A DNA stretch of 64,000 nt from positions 1 to 64,000 of the forward strand of contig CP047919.1 in NCBI GenBank assembly GCA_010202465.1, given 5' to 3'. Under the pieces are notes generated by a model, which saw nothing but the letters and a program-made list of their open reading frames with translations, was not told the origin of the DNA and searched no databases. Origin of the DNA: Candidatus Saccharibacteria bacterium oral taxon 488. Lineage in GTDB: Bacteria; Patescibacteriota; Saccharimonadia; Saccharimonadales; Saccharimonadaceae. Positions 50,880 to 59,806 of the stretch are shown piece after piece. Position 1 is the first letter of the stretch. Every line of letters begins with the position of its first letter. The translations under genes and the position numbers were made by a program.

Positions 50880-52097
50880 TTAGTGGCGCAAGCTCTCGAT
50901 CGGGTCTTTACCGGCAGCGCGGCTGGCTGGATAGATGCCAAAGAGCATGCCGATGATCAGCGCTCCGCCGATAGTCAGGGCGGCTGCTTGCCATTCGAGA
51001 ACCGGGGTGAACGGTAGGTACATACCGAGGAGGAACGACGCGCCGAGGCCAATAACGTAGCCGAGAATGCCGCCAAATAGACCGATGATGGCTGATTCGA
51101 TGAGGAATTGGGCGACGATGGTGCGGTTGGTGGCGCCGACGGCTTTGCGGATACCGACTTCGCGCTGACGTTCAGCGACCGAAACTAGCATGATGTTGGT
51201 GATGCCGATACCGCCGACCAATAGCGAGATGCCGGCGATGACTGCCATGGCTGTCGAGAGCGCGTTCACCAGGTGGGAATTCGGTGCGGTGATGGCTTGG
51301 CCGACCAAGGTGTGGTAGTCGGTATCGCCCTGATGCTGCTGGGCGAGGACTTTTTTGGCTGCATCAATTTTGGTTTGCAACGCCGTGCCGTTGTCGGCAG
51401 TGATGAGGATTTGCTGGATCTGGGCGGTGTTTTGGGTGAACTTTTTGCTGACGGCTAGCGGTAGGATGATGGAGCGATTAAAATCAACACCGAGGTAACT
51501 AGGCGCAGTTTCCGGCTCGTCGAGGACGCCGACGACTGTCAGTGTCTCGCCGCGAAGCTTGAGGACGCTGCCGAGGGATTTTTCGGTGCCGAATAGGTCA
51601 ATTGACAGCTGCTTACCGATCACGACGCCGTTGGCCTCGTCAATGAATTGTCCTTCGCGCAACTTGAGACCAGCGAGTTTCGCCAGTTCGCCCGAGCTAC
51701 CGGTAACAGTGATGTGCTCCAGCTTCGTCTTACCGTCCGGTGTCGATACGTTAGTGTGAAACGTTGCCAGCGGTGCGGCGCTGTTGTTGGTCGCCTTGGC
51801 AATTTCTCGGGCGTCCTGTTCGGTCAGGGTGTTCACCATCTGGGCGGCGTGTCCGGAGTTGAGTGATAGTAATGAATCTGGCCGTGCCTCGCTACCAGAC
51901 CGAATTAGCGCGGTGGTATCAGAGATCTTGGCAGACTGATCGCCAAAGAGGCGGCTCGTGCCGGTCAGTAATGACAGGATAATAGTAATGCTGGCGATGC
52001 CGACCATGATGCCAAAAATTGATAGGTAGGTGCGGACTTTATTTGACTTGAGTGATTCAGTAGCGTTCTCGAAGTGATTATTGAGGAGCATTGTCAT
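50880..52097 (-). CDS. MacB/FtsX-type ABC transporter permease
   Basis: 405 residues: one N-terminal helix (about 22-46, YLSIFGIMVGIASITIIL), an extracytoplasmic MacB-like domain (about 50-270), and three C-terminal helices (from about 280) with VSVAERQREVGIRKAVGATN, the typical coupling segment, and IYPASRAAGKDPIESLRH at the end. Such permeases move lipoproteins, peptides or drugs, or transmit force across the membrane rather than transport. Its start overlaps the ATPase stop by four bases (ATGA). The substrate is unknown. Confidence 0.9.
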   Translation of the reverse strand: MTMLLNNHFENATESLKSNKVRTYLSIFGIMVGIASITIILSLLTGTSRLFGDQSAKISDTTALIRSGSEARPDSLLSLNSGHAAQMVNTLTEQDAREIAKATNNSAAPLATFHTNVSTPDGKTKLEHITVTGSSGELAKLAGLKLREGQFIDEANGVVIGKQLSIDLFGTEKSLGSVLKLRGETLTVVGVLDEPETAPSYLGVDFNRSIILPLAVSKKFTQNTAQIQQILITADNGTALQTKIDAAKKVLAQQHQGDTDYHTLVGQAITAPNSHLVNALSTAMAVIAGISLLVGGIGITNIMLVSVAERQREVGIRKAVGATNRTIVAQFLIESAIIGLFGGILGYVIGLGASFLLGMYLPFTPVLEWQAAALTIGGALIIGMLFGIYPASRAAGKDPIESLRH

Positions 52098-53233
52098 GAC
52101 TTTTTCGTGGCTTTCCGTTCTTTTTTGACTGGTTTCTTGGTTGATTTGGCGGCATCAGTTTTTGCGTCGTCGGCTTTATCGGACTTAGGGGTGGGTTTCT
52201 TTTCGGTCGATGGAGCAGCTGTTTTTGCGGCATCAGAATCTACTGATTTTTTACCATGGCTGCTGTCGGCTTTAACAGTCTTTGTGGTTATTTTGGCCAA
52301 GGTGGCGCCAAGCGGTCGCTTTGGCGGGAGGTCATCCGGGGATTTCACTGGGCTAGCAGGTTTGTCAGGGGTGGTGGCTGTGGCTGCTTCTTTGGTTGTC
52401 GGTTTCTCGGGAGCGGTTTTTGCTGGTTCGGCCTTTTCCTCTTTCTCGGCTTTAGTGGTTGCGGTGTGTGTCGGCGTTGAACTCACTGGGGTTGCTGGTT
52501 GGTCATCACCGCCCAGCTTTTGCTTAAAGATCTTCTTGATATGGTGCGTATCAGTATCAATGCGCCCATCGAGCATAGAAATCACCCGGCTGGCATAGGA
52601 CAGCAGCTCTGGATTGTGCGTCACCATGATAATCGTGTTGCCTCGTCGATGAATATCGGACAGCTCCTCCATGATGATGTGGCTGGACTTGGAGTCGAGG
52701 TTACCGGTCGGCTCGTCGGCCAGGATGATTGATGGACTATTGACTAGTGCTCGGGCGATCGCTACACGCTGAACTTGACCACCGGATAATTGATGCGGCA
52801 GATAATATTCGCGCTCGCCCAGATGGAAGTTGCGCAAAATTCGGCTGGCTTCTTGGAGGCGCTTGGTCTTGCTAATGCCCTTATAAGTGAGCGGCAGAGC
52901 AACGTTATCAATCACCGTCAGGCGTGGAATGAGATTGAAATGCTGAAAAATAAAGCCAATATCGCGCGAACGAATCGTGGCGTGGTGGGTCGCCGTCAGA
53001 TCCTCGACTGGTTTATTGTCGAGGTAATACTCGCCCTCTGAGGGGTGGTCGAGCAGCCCGAGGATGTTGAGCAGAGTAGTCTTGCCGCAGCCAGACGGGC
53101 CGACGATGGCGATAAACTCGCCCTTTTTGACCTCGAGATTGACATTGTCCAGCGCCACCTGCTCGGCGTCACCAAAGCCAAATCGTTTGGTTACATTAGT
53201 AAGTTTAATTCGCGTTGAAGGATCGTTCATCAT
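52094..53233 (-). CDS. MacB/LolD-type ABC ATPase with long charged tail
   Basis: 379 residues. The first 230 are a complete ABC domain: Walker A GPSGCGKTTLLN (about 43-54), Q-loop FQHFNLIP, signature LSGGQVQRVAIARAL, Walker B IILADEPTGNLD and the H-loop VTHN. The remaining 150 residues are Lys/Ala/Thr/Pro-rich and probably disordered, an uncommon addition that could bind nucleic acid, the membrane or other proteins. It is the first gene of the two-gene transporter operon and divergent from tRNA-Ser(GGA). Confidence 0.92.
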   Translation of the reverse strand: MMNDPSTRIKLTNVTKRFGFGDAEQVALDNVNLEVKKGEFIAIVGPSGCGKTTLLNILGLLDHPSEGEYYLDNKPVEDLTATHHATIRSRDIGFIFQHFNLIPRLTVIDNVALPLTYKGISKTKRLQEASRILRNFHLGEREYYLPHQLSGGQVQRVAIARALVNSPSIILADEPTGNLDSKSSHIIMEELSDIHRRGNTIIMVTHNPELLSYASRVISMLDGRIDTDTHHIKKIFKQKLGGDDQPATPVSSTPTHTATTKAEKEEKAEPAKTAPEKPTTKEAATATTPDKPASPVKSPDDLPPKRPLGATLAKITTKTVKADSSHGKKSVDSDAAKTAAPSTEKKPTPKSDKADDAKTDAAKSTKKPVKKERKATKKS

Positions 53234-53305
53234 TGCTTTTCATTATAGACAAAAAGCCGCCTTGGTTGCAACCGCTAGCGGACTTTCTGTTATAATATGC
53301 ATCAT

Positions 53306-53397
53306 GGAAGGATGCAGGAGTGGTTGAACTGGCACGCCTGGAAAGTGTGTAGGCTCTTCACGGGGCCTCCGGGGTTCGAATCCCCGTCCTTCCGCCA
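53306..53397 (+). tRNA. tRNA-Ser (anticodon GGA)
   Basis: Class II tRNA: acceptor GGAAGGA/TCCTTCC, anticodon stem CACGC/GTGTG around CTGGAAA (anticodon GGA), a long variable arm, T-arm GGGGTTCGAATCCCC, discriminator G and encoded CCA (53395-53397). A TATAAT box lies just upstream (about 53291-53296). Confidence 0.95.
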
Positions 53398-53418
53398 AGA
53401 GATATTTGAGAGGGCATT

Positions 53419-54492
53419 ATGGAAATATACGAACATCATACAGAAAAGCGTATAGAAACAAGAGAACATTATACGTACTTAATCAATATTTTGATAGGCG
53501 CATATAATGCTGGTAAGCTACCAGAGATAAAAGATATTATTATCGAACCTGAATATGGGTATGTGGCGTCAATTAAGTATAATTCTGGAGAACACAGAGT
53601 TTTATATGGACATGATCCTGGGTTTAATTCAGGAAGCGCAGAGCAATTAGCTAATGATAAGGGGTATACAAAGTTTTTGCTTAGAGAAAATGGCATAGAT
53701 TGTGCAAGAGGTTCTGAATTTCTTTTACCTTGGTGGGCGGATATGCTGCGTCAATCAGACCGTCAGCAGTTTAATCACTCTATGCGTGACACAAAAGAAG
53801 CCCTTGGCTATATTGATGAATCTTTAGGATTTCCTGTCTATATTAAACCTAGCAGAGGTTCTCAAGGAGTTGGTGTAGCTAGAGTTGAAACCGCTGAAGA
53901 ACTTGATAAGCTTCTTAACCAGTATAACGAGGAGCGCGTTAAAGTAGCTGTCATTGAAGAAGAATTAAAAATGCCTGACTATCGCATATTGGTTTTTGAT
54001 GATGAGGTAGTTAATGCCTATGAGAGACGACCTTTTTCTGTTAAGGGTGATGGAGTAAGTAATTTAGAACAGCTAATTGATTTGAAACATAAGACCTTGG
54101 TAGATTCTGGTAGAGATATACATTTTGAAAGGCAGCTACCTATAATTATGAATAAATTGGGGAAAATGGGTCTGTCTATGACCGATATTATACCGAAAGG
54201 CACAGATGTTCGTTTGATGGATATATCAAATTTATCAGCAGGAGGAACGCCAGTTGATGTCGGTGAAGTTATGCATCAACGGTGGCGAGATCTAGCTGTC
54301 AGGGTGGCAAGAATCTTTGATTTACGAATATGTGGGGTTGATTTGGCGTGTAAGGATATTACGCAATCAGATAGCGAATACGGCGTAATAGAGGTAAACG
54401 CAACGCCTGGTGCCAAACAATTTATGGCAAGCGGCGTGGCTCAGCAGGAAAAGCTAGAAGATATTTTTGTTAAATTCTTCCGAACATTATAA
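53419..54492 (+). CDS. ATP-grasp ligase, cyanophycin-synthetase/GshAB-like
   Basis: 357 residues. ATP-grasp fold from about 80: FPVYIKPSRGSQGVGVARVE (lid and ATP-binding Lys), VIEEELKMPDYRILVFDDE, NLSAGGTPVDVG (the motif seen in cyanophycin synthetase and bifunctional glutathione synthetases), and metal ligands in CGVDLACKDI and GVIEVNATPGAKQF. Such enzymes join a carboxylate to an amine at ATP cost; the substrate is unknown. GAGAGGG precedes the ATG, 21 bases after tRNA-Ser, so it may share that transcript. It is AT-richer than the flanks, which suggests transfer into a tRNA-adjacent site. Confidence 0.82.
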   Translation: MEIYEHHTEKRIETREHYTYLINILIGAYNAGKLPEIKDIIIEPEYGYVASIKYNSGEHRVLYGHDPGFNSGSAEQLANDKGYTKFLLRENGIDCARGSEFLLPWWADMLRQSDRQQFNHSMRDTKEALGYIDESLGFPVYIKPSRGSQGVGVARVETAEELDKLLNQYNEERVKVAVIEEELKMPDYRILVFDDEVVNAYERRPFSVKGDGVSNLEQLIDLKHKTLVDSGRDIHFERQLPIIMNKLGKMGLSMTDIIPKGTDVRLMDISNLSAGGTPVDVGEVMHQRWRDLAVRVARIFDLRICGVDLACKDITQSDSEYGVIEVNATPGAKQFMASGVAQQEKLEDIFVKFFRTL

Positions 54493-54496
54493 TGAT

Positions 54497-55735
54497 CTAC
54501 CTTGCCGCAAATTCACTCACCAAATAAAACGACCCGGTAACAACGACGTACGTATCGAGTTGCCGGGCCTTCTTGATAGCTTTCGCGAGAGCCTTGTCTG
54601 TATTATGTTCAATCTCGACTGCAGATTTCATGACATGGCGGATAATTTCCGGCGGCATGTTGCGGTGATTTTTGCCGTAATTGGTGCTAAATGTGGTGGC
54701 GTAGGTTAGTTGCGCCAGGTTGTCAATTATAGCAAGCGATTCTGCTATTGATGACTGCTTATTTTGCCCGAATGCTACTACGAAGATAGGCTTTTTATCC
54801 GGATACAATTTTCGTAATGAATCAACCAGGGCGCGGATTTTCTGGGGATTATGCGCAACATCAAATATGATGTTAACTCCATCAACATTGCGCCTCTCTA
54901 ACCGTCCGGGAATAGTGATATACACGGATTTTTCCAGAACTTCTTTTGGTAGGAACGGCTTTTTATCTAGTGCCAGCCGTTTTTCAACGGCGCGGTACGC
55001 CAATGTCCAATTCCGCTGCTGAAAATCCGGCAGTATTTTCAGAAAATCGTCAATAATTGGCGAAGCAATTGATAATTGTGCGTTCTGTGCATCTGTTTGC
55101 TTCTGAACAACTACTTCAACGTCAGAAGCTTGTCGGTTCATCACGACTGAATCGCTTTGATGGATAATGCCAGCTTTTTCTTGGGCGATTTCTGTCAGAG
55201 TATTGCCTAATAATTTCGTATGGTCTAGTCCGATATCAGTGATGACGCGTACAGTTGGCGAACGGAAAATCACGTTGGTTGTATCTAGCCGACCGCCAAT
55301 CCCAACCTCAATTATGATATAATCAACATCGATTTTCTTAAATAGCCAAAAACTAAAAATCGTCAAAAATTCAAAATATGACAAGTGCAGTTTGTTCGCC
55401 TCGTAGAAGTCGGTGAACTTTTGGAAGTAATGCAAATATTCTTGTTCAGGCAGCGGCTGTCCGTTGATTAGCGAGCGCTCGGCGACGCTGGCGATATGCG
55501 GCGATACTAACGTGCCAGTAGTATGACCAGCCCGGTTCAGTAAACTGGTAGCATAATAAGCAGTTGAACCCTTGCCGGAGGTGCCGGCGATGTGGATGGC
55601 GGGAATTTGACTTTGCGGACTACCAAGAATTTCCAGAATATGCGCTACATACGCCAGCCGATCATGCTTTTCGGGCGGATGGGCGATTAACTTGTCCAAA
55701 AAATAAGTGGCGTCGCGCATTGAGGCAAATTTCAT
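54497..55735 (-). CDS. folC: Folylpolyglutamate synthase / dihydrofolate synthase family
   Basis: Mur-ligase-superfamily enzyme that adds glutamate to folates. 412 residues with the P-loop HIAGTSGKGSTAYY (about 47-60), SPHIASVAERSLING, YFEFLTIFSFWLF, EVGIGGRLDTTN and the C-terminal FDVAHNPQKIRALV. TATAAT lies ten bases before the ATG (GGTATGAAA). It is convergent with the ATP-grasp gene, four bases apart. No other folate gene is in the window, so it may act on scavenged folate. Confidence 0.9.
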   Translation of the reverse strand: MKFASMRDATYFLDKLIAHPPEKHDRLAYVAHILEILGSPQSQIPAIHIAGTSGKGSTAYYATSLLNRAGHTTGTLVSPHIASVAERSLINGQPLPEQEYLHYFQKFTDFYEANKLHLSYFEFLTIFSFWLFKKIDVDYIIIEVGIGGRLDTTNVIFRSPTVRVITDIGLDHTKLLGNTLTEIAQEKAGIIHQSDSVVMNRQASDVEVVVQKQTDAQNAQLSIASPIIDDFLKILPDFQQRNWTLAYRAVEKRLALDKKPFLPKEVLEKSVYITIPGRLERRNVDGVNIIFDVAHNPQKIRALVDSLRKLYPDKKPIFVVAFGQNKQSSIAESLAIIDNLAQLTYATTFSTNYGKNHRNMPPEIIRHVMKSAVEIEHNTDKALAKAIKKARQLDTYVVVTGSFYLVSEFAAR

Positions 55736-55783
55736 ACCATATCTGATTATAGCAAAAATAGGTTGTAAAATTTACCAAATGTC

Positions 55784-55839
55784 TTGAAAAACACTATATG
55801 TAGCGGCTATAGTTAGTGTTGTACGCTATATATGTAGCG
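55784..55839 (+). promoter_or_regulatory. nrdAB promoter with two NrdR-box-like sites
   Basis: ACACTATATGTAGCGG (55791-55806) and CGCTATATATGTAGCG (55824-55839) resemble the NrdR consensus, with left halves 32 bp (about three turns) apart. They overlap a promoter with TTGAAA (55784-55789) and TATAGT (55808-55813). NrdR would repress when dATP is high. Confidence 0.75.
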
Positions 55840-55876
55840 AACCCATAAATAAACAAAAAGGCAAATTATCCAAATG

Positions 55877-55907
55877 AGCCACCAGATGGGGTACTGGCGG
55901 CTGATTT
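55877..55907 (+). terminator. Hairpin in the nrdA leader, possible attenuator
   Basis: AGCCACCAG (55877-55885) pairs with CTGGCGGCT (55894-55902, one mismatch), then GATTTTTAG. It lies between the promoter and the nrdA RBS, so it may be a leaky terminator or RNA-stabilising stem. Confidence 0.5.
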
Positions 55908-55933
55908 TTAGCAGGGCAAATTAAGGAGGGTAC

Positions 55934-58336
55934 ATGCAACAAATCAACGTCATCAAGCGCGACGGGACGAAAGAGCCGTTTGATGCCAATAAAATTAACG
56001 CGACGATTTTGAAGGCTTGCGATGGGTTGCCAGATCAGGTTTCTAAGGTGGTGCAGGTAGCGACCGAGCTGCAGCTGACGCTATTTGACGGGATTACCAC
56101 CGAGCAGCTCGACCAGGCCGTCATCCAGACGACACTACAGAATGTCAAGGATGATCCAGATTATGATAAAATCGCAGCTCGCTTGCTACTAAAGACTATC
56201 TATAAGAGTATTTTGGGCGATTATGAGATGGCCGACGAATTAAAGAAATTGCACACGCGGGAGTTTCCGAAGTTTGTTAAAGCGGCGGTCAAAGATGGTT
56301 TGCTTGATGAGCGGATGAGTGACGGTCGGTTTGATTTGAAAAAATTGGGCGAAGCATTACGGCCAGAACGCGACGATCTCAGTAAATACCTCGGTGTAAT
56401 GACCAATAAAAACCGCTACGCCTTGCGCAAACAAAGCGGCGACCCGCTGGAAACTCCGCAATTTACTCATATGCGTATCGCTATGGGGCTTAGCTATAAT
56501 GAGCCAGACCCGACTGCGGCCGCGATTGAATTTTATGAACACATGAGCCAATTGGAGTACCTGCCAGGCGGCTCGACGCGGGTCAATGCTGGCGGCTCCT
56601 TCCCGCAGCTCAGTAACTGTTTCTTGCTGAATGTCGACGATGATATGGAATCAATTGCCAAGAGTGTGCGCGATACGATGTTTATCGCCAAGGGCACTGG
56701 CGGCATCGGCATCGGTTTTACTAAGTTGCGGGCGGCCGGCAGTCCAGTTAAGACCACTAACACCGAATCAACTGGCCCGATTCCTTTCATGAAGATGATC
56801 GATACGGCGCTGTTCGCGGTTAGCCGTAAGGGCAAGAAAGCCGGTGCAGCCGCCATTTATATGGAGAACTGGCACCTTAATTTTGGGCAATTTATTGATT
56901 TGCGCTCCAATTCTGGCGACCCGTACATGCGGACGCGCTTTGCCAACACCGCGGTATTTATCTCTGATGAATTTATGAAGCGGGTGCAAAAAGACCAAGA
57001 TTGGTATCTGTTCGATCCAGCAGAAACGCCAGATTTGCCAGAGTTATACGGTGAGGAGTTTTCGGCGCGCTATAAAGAGTATGTCAAATTAGCGGAGGCT
57101 GGCAAACTGCGGGTCTTTGAAAAGATGTCGGCTCGCCAGCAATTCAAGCAGATTTTGACTAGCCTGCAGGCCACTAGCCATCCATGGCTAACCTGGAAAG
57201 ACACCATTAATGTGCGGGCACTGAATAATAACACCGGTACAATTCATCTGAGCAATCTCTGTACAGAAATTACCTTACCTCAAGACAAGGATAATATTGC
57301 CACCTGTAACTTGATTAGTATCAATTTGTCGGCGTTTTTGCGTGAGGATAAGACGTGGGATTGGGATCGTTTGCAAGAGGCTTCACGGGCAGCAATTCGG
57401 CAATTGGACAATTTGGTGGATATTACCAAAACTCCAATTCCAGAAGCTATGAACTCGAATCATCAGACGCGGGCGATTGGCCTAGGGGTCATGGGTTTTT
57501 CGGACGTATTGGAAAAACTCGGTTATTGCTATGAATCGAACGAAGCCTATGAGCTGATCGACCAATTGACCGAGTTTATCAGCTACCACGCTATCGACCA
57601 GTCAGCGGATTTAGCGGCCAAGCTCGGTAGTTATCCGACATATAACGGTAGCGGCTGGAGCAAGGGGCTGCTGCCAGTTGATACATTGGATGCATTGTCT
57701 GATGATCGCAAGCTAAAGGTAAAGATTGATCGCAAAACGCGCCTGGACTGGGATAGTTTGCGCAAAAAAGTGAAAAAAGGTATGCGTAATGCGACGCTGA
57801 TGGCTATCGCCCCGACCGCTAACATCGGTCACGTGGCGGGTACAACGCCGGGGATTGATCCGCAGTTTGCGCAGATTTTTAGCCGCTCGACCTTAAATGG
57901 TAAGTTTTTGGAGGTAAATCATAATCTGGTTCGTGACTTGAAAGAGCTGAATTTGTGGGATCGTCTGAAGGATGAAATATTTGCAGCACAGGGTGATATT
58001 CAGCACATCGACGCCATTCCGCAAAAGCTGCGCGATGTCTACAAGACTAGCTTCCAGCTTAGCCCCTACGCCTTTATCGAGGCGGCAGCGCGGGCGCAGA
58101 AGTGGGTGGATCAGGCGATTAGCCGCAATATGTATCTTGAGACTCGTGATATTGATGAATATGTGGAAATTTATTCTGAAGCCTGGCGACGTGGCCTAAA
58201 AACCACCTACTACTTGCATGTTAAGCCGCGTCATCAATCAGAGCAGACCACGGTGTCGGTGGAAAAATTAGCAGAACAGAAGATTCGAACTGGTGCTAAA
58301 ACGCGCGGGTTTGGGTTTGCCAAGGTTAATAAATAA
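55934..58336 (+). CDS. nrdA: Ribonucleoside-diphosphate reductase class I large subunit
   Basis: Reduces ribonucleotides to deoxyribonucleotides. 800 residues: an N-terminal ATP-cone (about 3-95, INVIKRDGTKEPFDANKI) for allosteric control, then the catalytic barrel with LPGGSTRVNAGGSFPQLSNC (first redox Cys), NLCTEI (finger-loop Cys), and PTANIGHVAGTTPGIDPQF. GGAGGG precedes the ATG. It forms an operon with nrdB 16 bases downstream, under the NrdR-like boxes. The C-terminus lacks an obvious CxxC re-reduction tail (ends TRGFGFAKVNK), which is unusual. Confidence 0.95.
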   Translation: MQQINVIKRDGTKEPFDANKINATILKACDGLPDQVSKVVQVATELQLTLFDGITTEQLDQAVIQTTLQNVKDDPDYDKIAARLLLKTIYKSILGDYEMADELKKLHTREFPKFVKAAVKDGLLDERMSDGRFDLKKLGEALRPERDDLSKYLGVMTNKNRYALRKQSGDPLETPQFTHMRIAMGLSYNEPDPTAAAIEFYEHMSQLEYLPGGSTRVNAGGSFPQLSNCFLLNVDDDMESIAKSVRDTMFIAKGTGGIGIGFTKLRAAGSPVKTTNTESTGPIPFMKMIDTALFAVSRKGKKAGAAAIYMENWHLNFGQFIDLRSNSGDPYMRTRFANTAVFISDEFMKRVQKDQDWYLFDPAETPDLPELYGEEFSARYKEYVKLAEAGKLRVFEKMSARQQFKQILTSLQATSHPWLTWKDTINVRALNNNTGTIHLSNLCTEITLPQDKDNIATCNLISINLSAFLREDKTWDWDRLQEASRAAIRQLDNLVDITKTPIPEAMNSNHQTRAIGLGVMGFSDVLEKLGYCYESNEAYELIDQLTEFISYHAIDQSADLAAKLGSYPTYNGSGWSKGLLPVDTLDALSDDRKLKVKIDRKTRLDWDSLRKKVKKGMRNATLMAIAPTANIGHVAGTTPGIDPQFAQIFSRSTLNGKFLEVNHNLVRDLKELNLWDRLKDEIFAAQGDIQHIDAIPQKLRDVYKTSFQLSPYAFIEAAARAQKWVDQAISRNMYLETRDIDEYVEIYSEAWRRGLKTTYYLHVKPRHQSEQTTVSVEKLAEQKIRTGAKTRGFGFAKVNK

Positions 58337-58352
58337 AAGGAGGGAAATATTA

Positions 58353-59330
58353 ATGGGTATTTTAGGTTCAGGACTACGCGACGGTTTATCACTGCACCCA
58401 ATCCGCTACCCGTGGGCATACGACCTATACAACCAAGCAGTGGCTAACACCTGGTTCCCTAACGAGGTCCAGTTGGTGCAGGATTTGGCGGATTTTGAAA
58501 AATTATCGGACGAGGAAAAGCACGCACTAAAAACTGTTATTAGTTATCTCAATCCAAACGAGCTACTGATCAACAAGTCGCTGGCGTTTGGCATTTACCC
58601 GTACGTCAACGCTGCTGAAGCGCAGCTCTATCTGTCAAAACAGATGTGGGAAGAGGCTAATCACTTCATGACCTTTGAATATATTATCGAGACGTTTCCG
58701 TTTGATCGCGAGGAGATTTACGCGGCGGGCTTTGGTAAAAAATCGCTGGCAGACAAGGCAGACTTCCAGAACAAGCACCTCGATGTCATGCTGGATCCAA
58801 ACCTCGACATCTATACATTGGAGGGCAAAAAAGACTTTGTCCGCTCGCTGGTGGCCTATAACATTGTGCTGGAGGGCATTTGGTTCTACTCGGGCTTTAT
58901 GGTCGGCATGAGCTTCCGTCAGCGTAACTTATTGCGTAATGTCGGTACGTTGCTGGACTGGATCACCAAGGATGAGAACTTGCATTTGACCTTTGGCATC
59001 AATTTGTTACTGACCATTTTGGATGAAAATCCAGAACTGCAAACCCAGGAGTTTGCCGAGGAAATTCGCAATTTGATTTTGCAGGCAGTTGAGCTGGAGA
59101 AAGAGTACAACAAGGATATGCTGCCAAAGGGAATCCTCGGCTTAAACGCTGATTATGTCAATCAGTACGTCATGCATATGACTGACCGCCGCTTGGTTGA
59201 ACTTGGATTTGAGCCGGAGTACAACGTAGCCAACCCAGCCAAATGGATGGCTACGGCAAATGACACGTTGGAATTGGTTAATTTCTTTGAGAGTACTAAT
59301 ACTAGCTATGAAGTAAATACCACGAAATAA
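58353..59330 (+). CDS. nrdB: Ribonucleotide reductase small subunit, tyrosine-less (class Ic-like)
   Basis: Ferritin-like R2 protein that makes the oxidant for NrdA. 325 residues from the ATG at 58353, after AAGGAGGG. Metal ligands are Glu70 (NPNELLINKS), Glu101 and His104 (EANHFMTF), Glu174, and Glu208/His211 (KDENLHLTF). The radical-bearing Tyr of class Ia (four residues after the first His) is Phe108 here, and the first ligand is Glu rather than Asp, as in the Chlamydia Mn/Fe enzyme. It therefore probably uses a metal-based oxidant. Confidence 0.93.
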   Translation: MGILGSGLRDGLSLHPIRYPWAYDLYNQAVANTWFPNEVQLVQDLADFEKLSDEEKHALKTVISYLNPNELLINKSLAFGIYPYVNAAEAQLYLSKQMWEEANHFMTFEYIIETFPFDREEIYAAGFGKKSLADKADFQNKHLDVMLDPNLDIYTLEGKKDFVRSLVAYNIVLEGIWFYSGFMVGMSFRQRNLLRNVGTLLDWITKDENLHLTFGINLLLTILDENPELQTQEFAEEIRNLILQAVELEKEYNKDMLPKGILGLNADYVNQYVMHMTDRRLVELGFEPEYNVANPAKWMATANDTLELVNFFESTNTSYEVNTTK

Positions 59331-59349
59331 GGTTGATGAGGGTGTCACG

Positions 59350-59748
59350 ATGAACAAATTAGCAATAAAGATTTTAGATACGGTAGAGGTAGGGGCGCTT
59401 GCGACGGTCAATCGTGACCGCACACCGCTGGTAACGGCGCTGCATTTTGCGCGGCTGGATGACATGATTATTTGGGTGTCAGATCCAACATCACGTCACG
59501 CGCACAATGCCTTTCGTACCGGCAAGGCAGAGTTTGTGGTTTGGGATGAGCAGAAAAACGCGGTATTCTTGACAACAACTGTCCGGGAAATCGTTGATGA
59601 AGCGGAGTTGGCAGCTGCTCAGAAGGCGTACGCCAAGAAGCTCAGTAACTTTATGCCCCAAGTTGACAGGCCGCAGTTTTACGCTATGCCGATTGGCCAG
59701 CTTGATGAAAAAACCACAACGGAAAATTGGCCGCATTTTATTGCGTAA
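59350..59748 (+). CDS. Pyridoxamine-phosphate-oxidase-like split-barrel protein
   Basis: 132 residues of the FMN-binding split-barrel type: GALATVNRDRTPLVTALHFA, DDMIIWVSDPTSRHAHNAF and an YAMPIGQLDE segment near the end. Such proteins bind flavin or F420 and act as oxidoreductases or ligand sensors; here the substrate is unknown. It follows nrdB by 19 bases and may be in the same operon. Confidence 0.78.
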   Translation: MNKLAIKILDTVEVGALATVNRDRTPLVTALHFARLDDMIIWVSDPTSRHAHNAFRTGKAEFVVWDEQKNAVFLTTTVREIVDEAELAAAQKAYAKKLSNFMPQVDRPQFYAMPIGQLDEKTTTENWPHFIA

Positions 59749-59806
59749 GCGCTATCACTAGCGTACAATAACCATAAGGCTATACTAAATATAGGGGAAA
59801 ATAAGA

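Noticed and set aside
53419-54492. D-Ala-D-Ala ligase (ddl) for the ATP-grasp gene
   Set aside because: The NLSAGGT-type motif and overall length fit cyanophycin synthetase or GshAB-like enzymes better, and Ddl signature motifs were not found.
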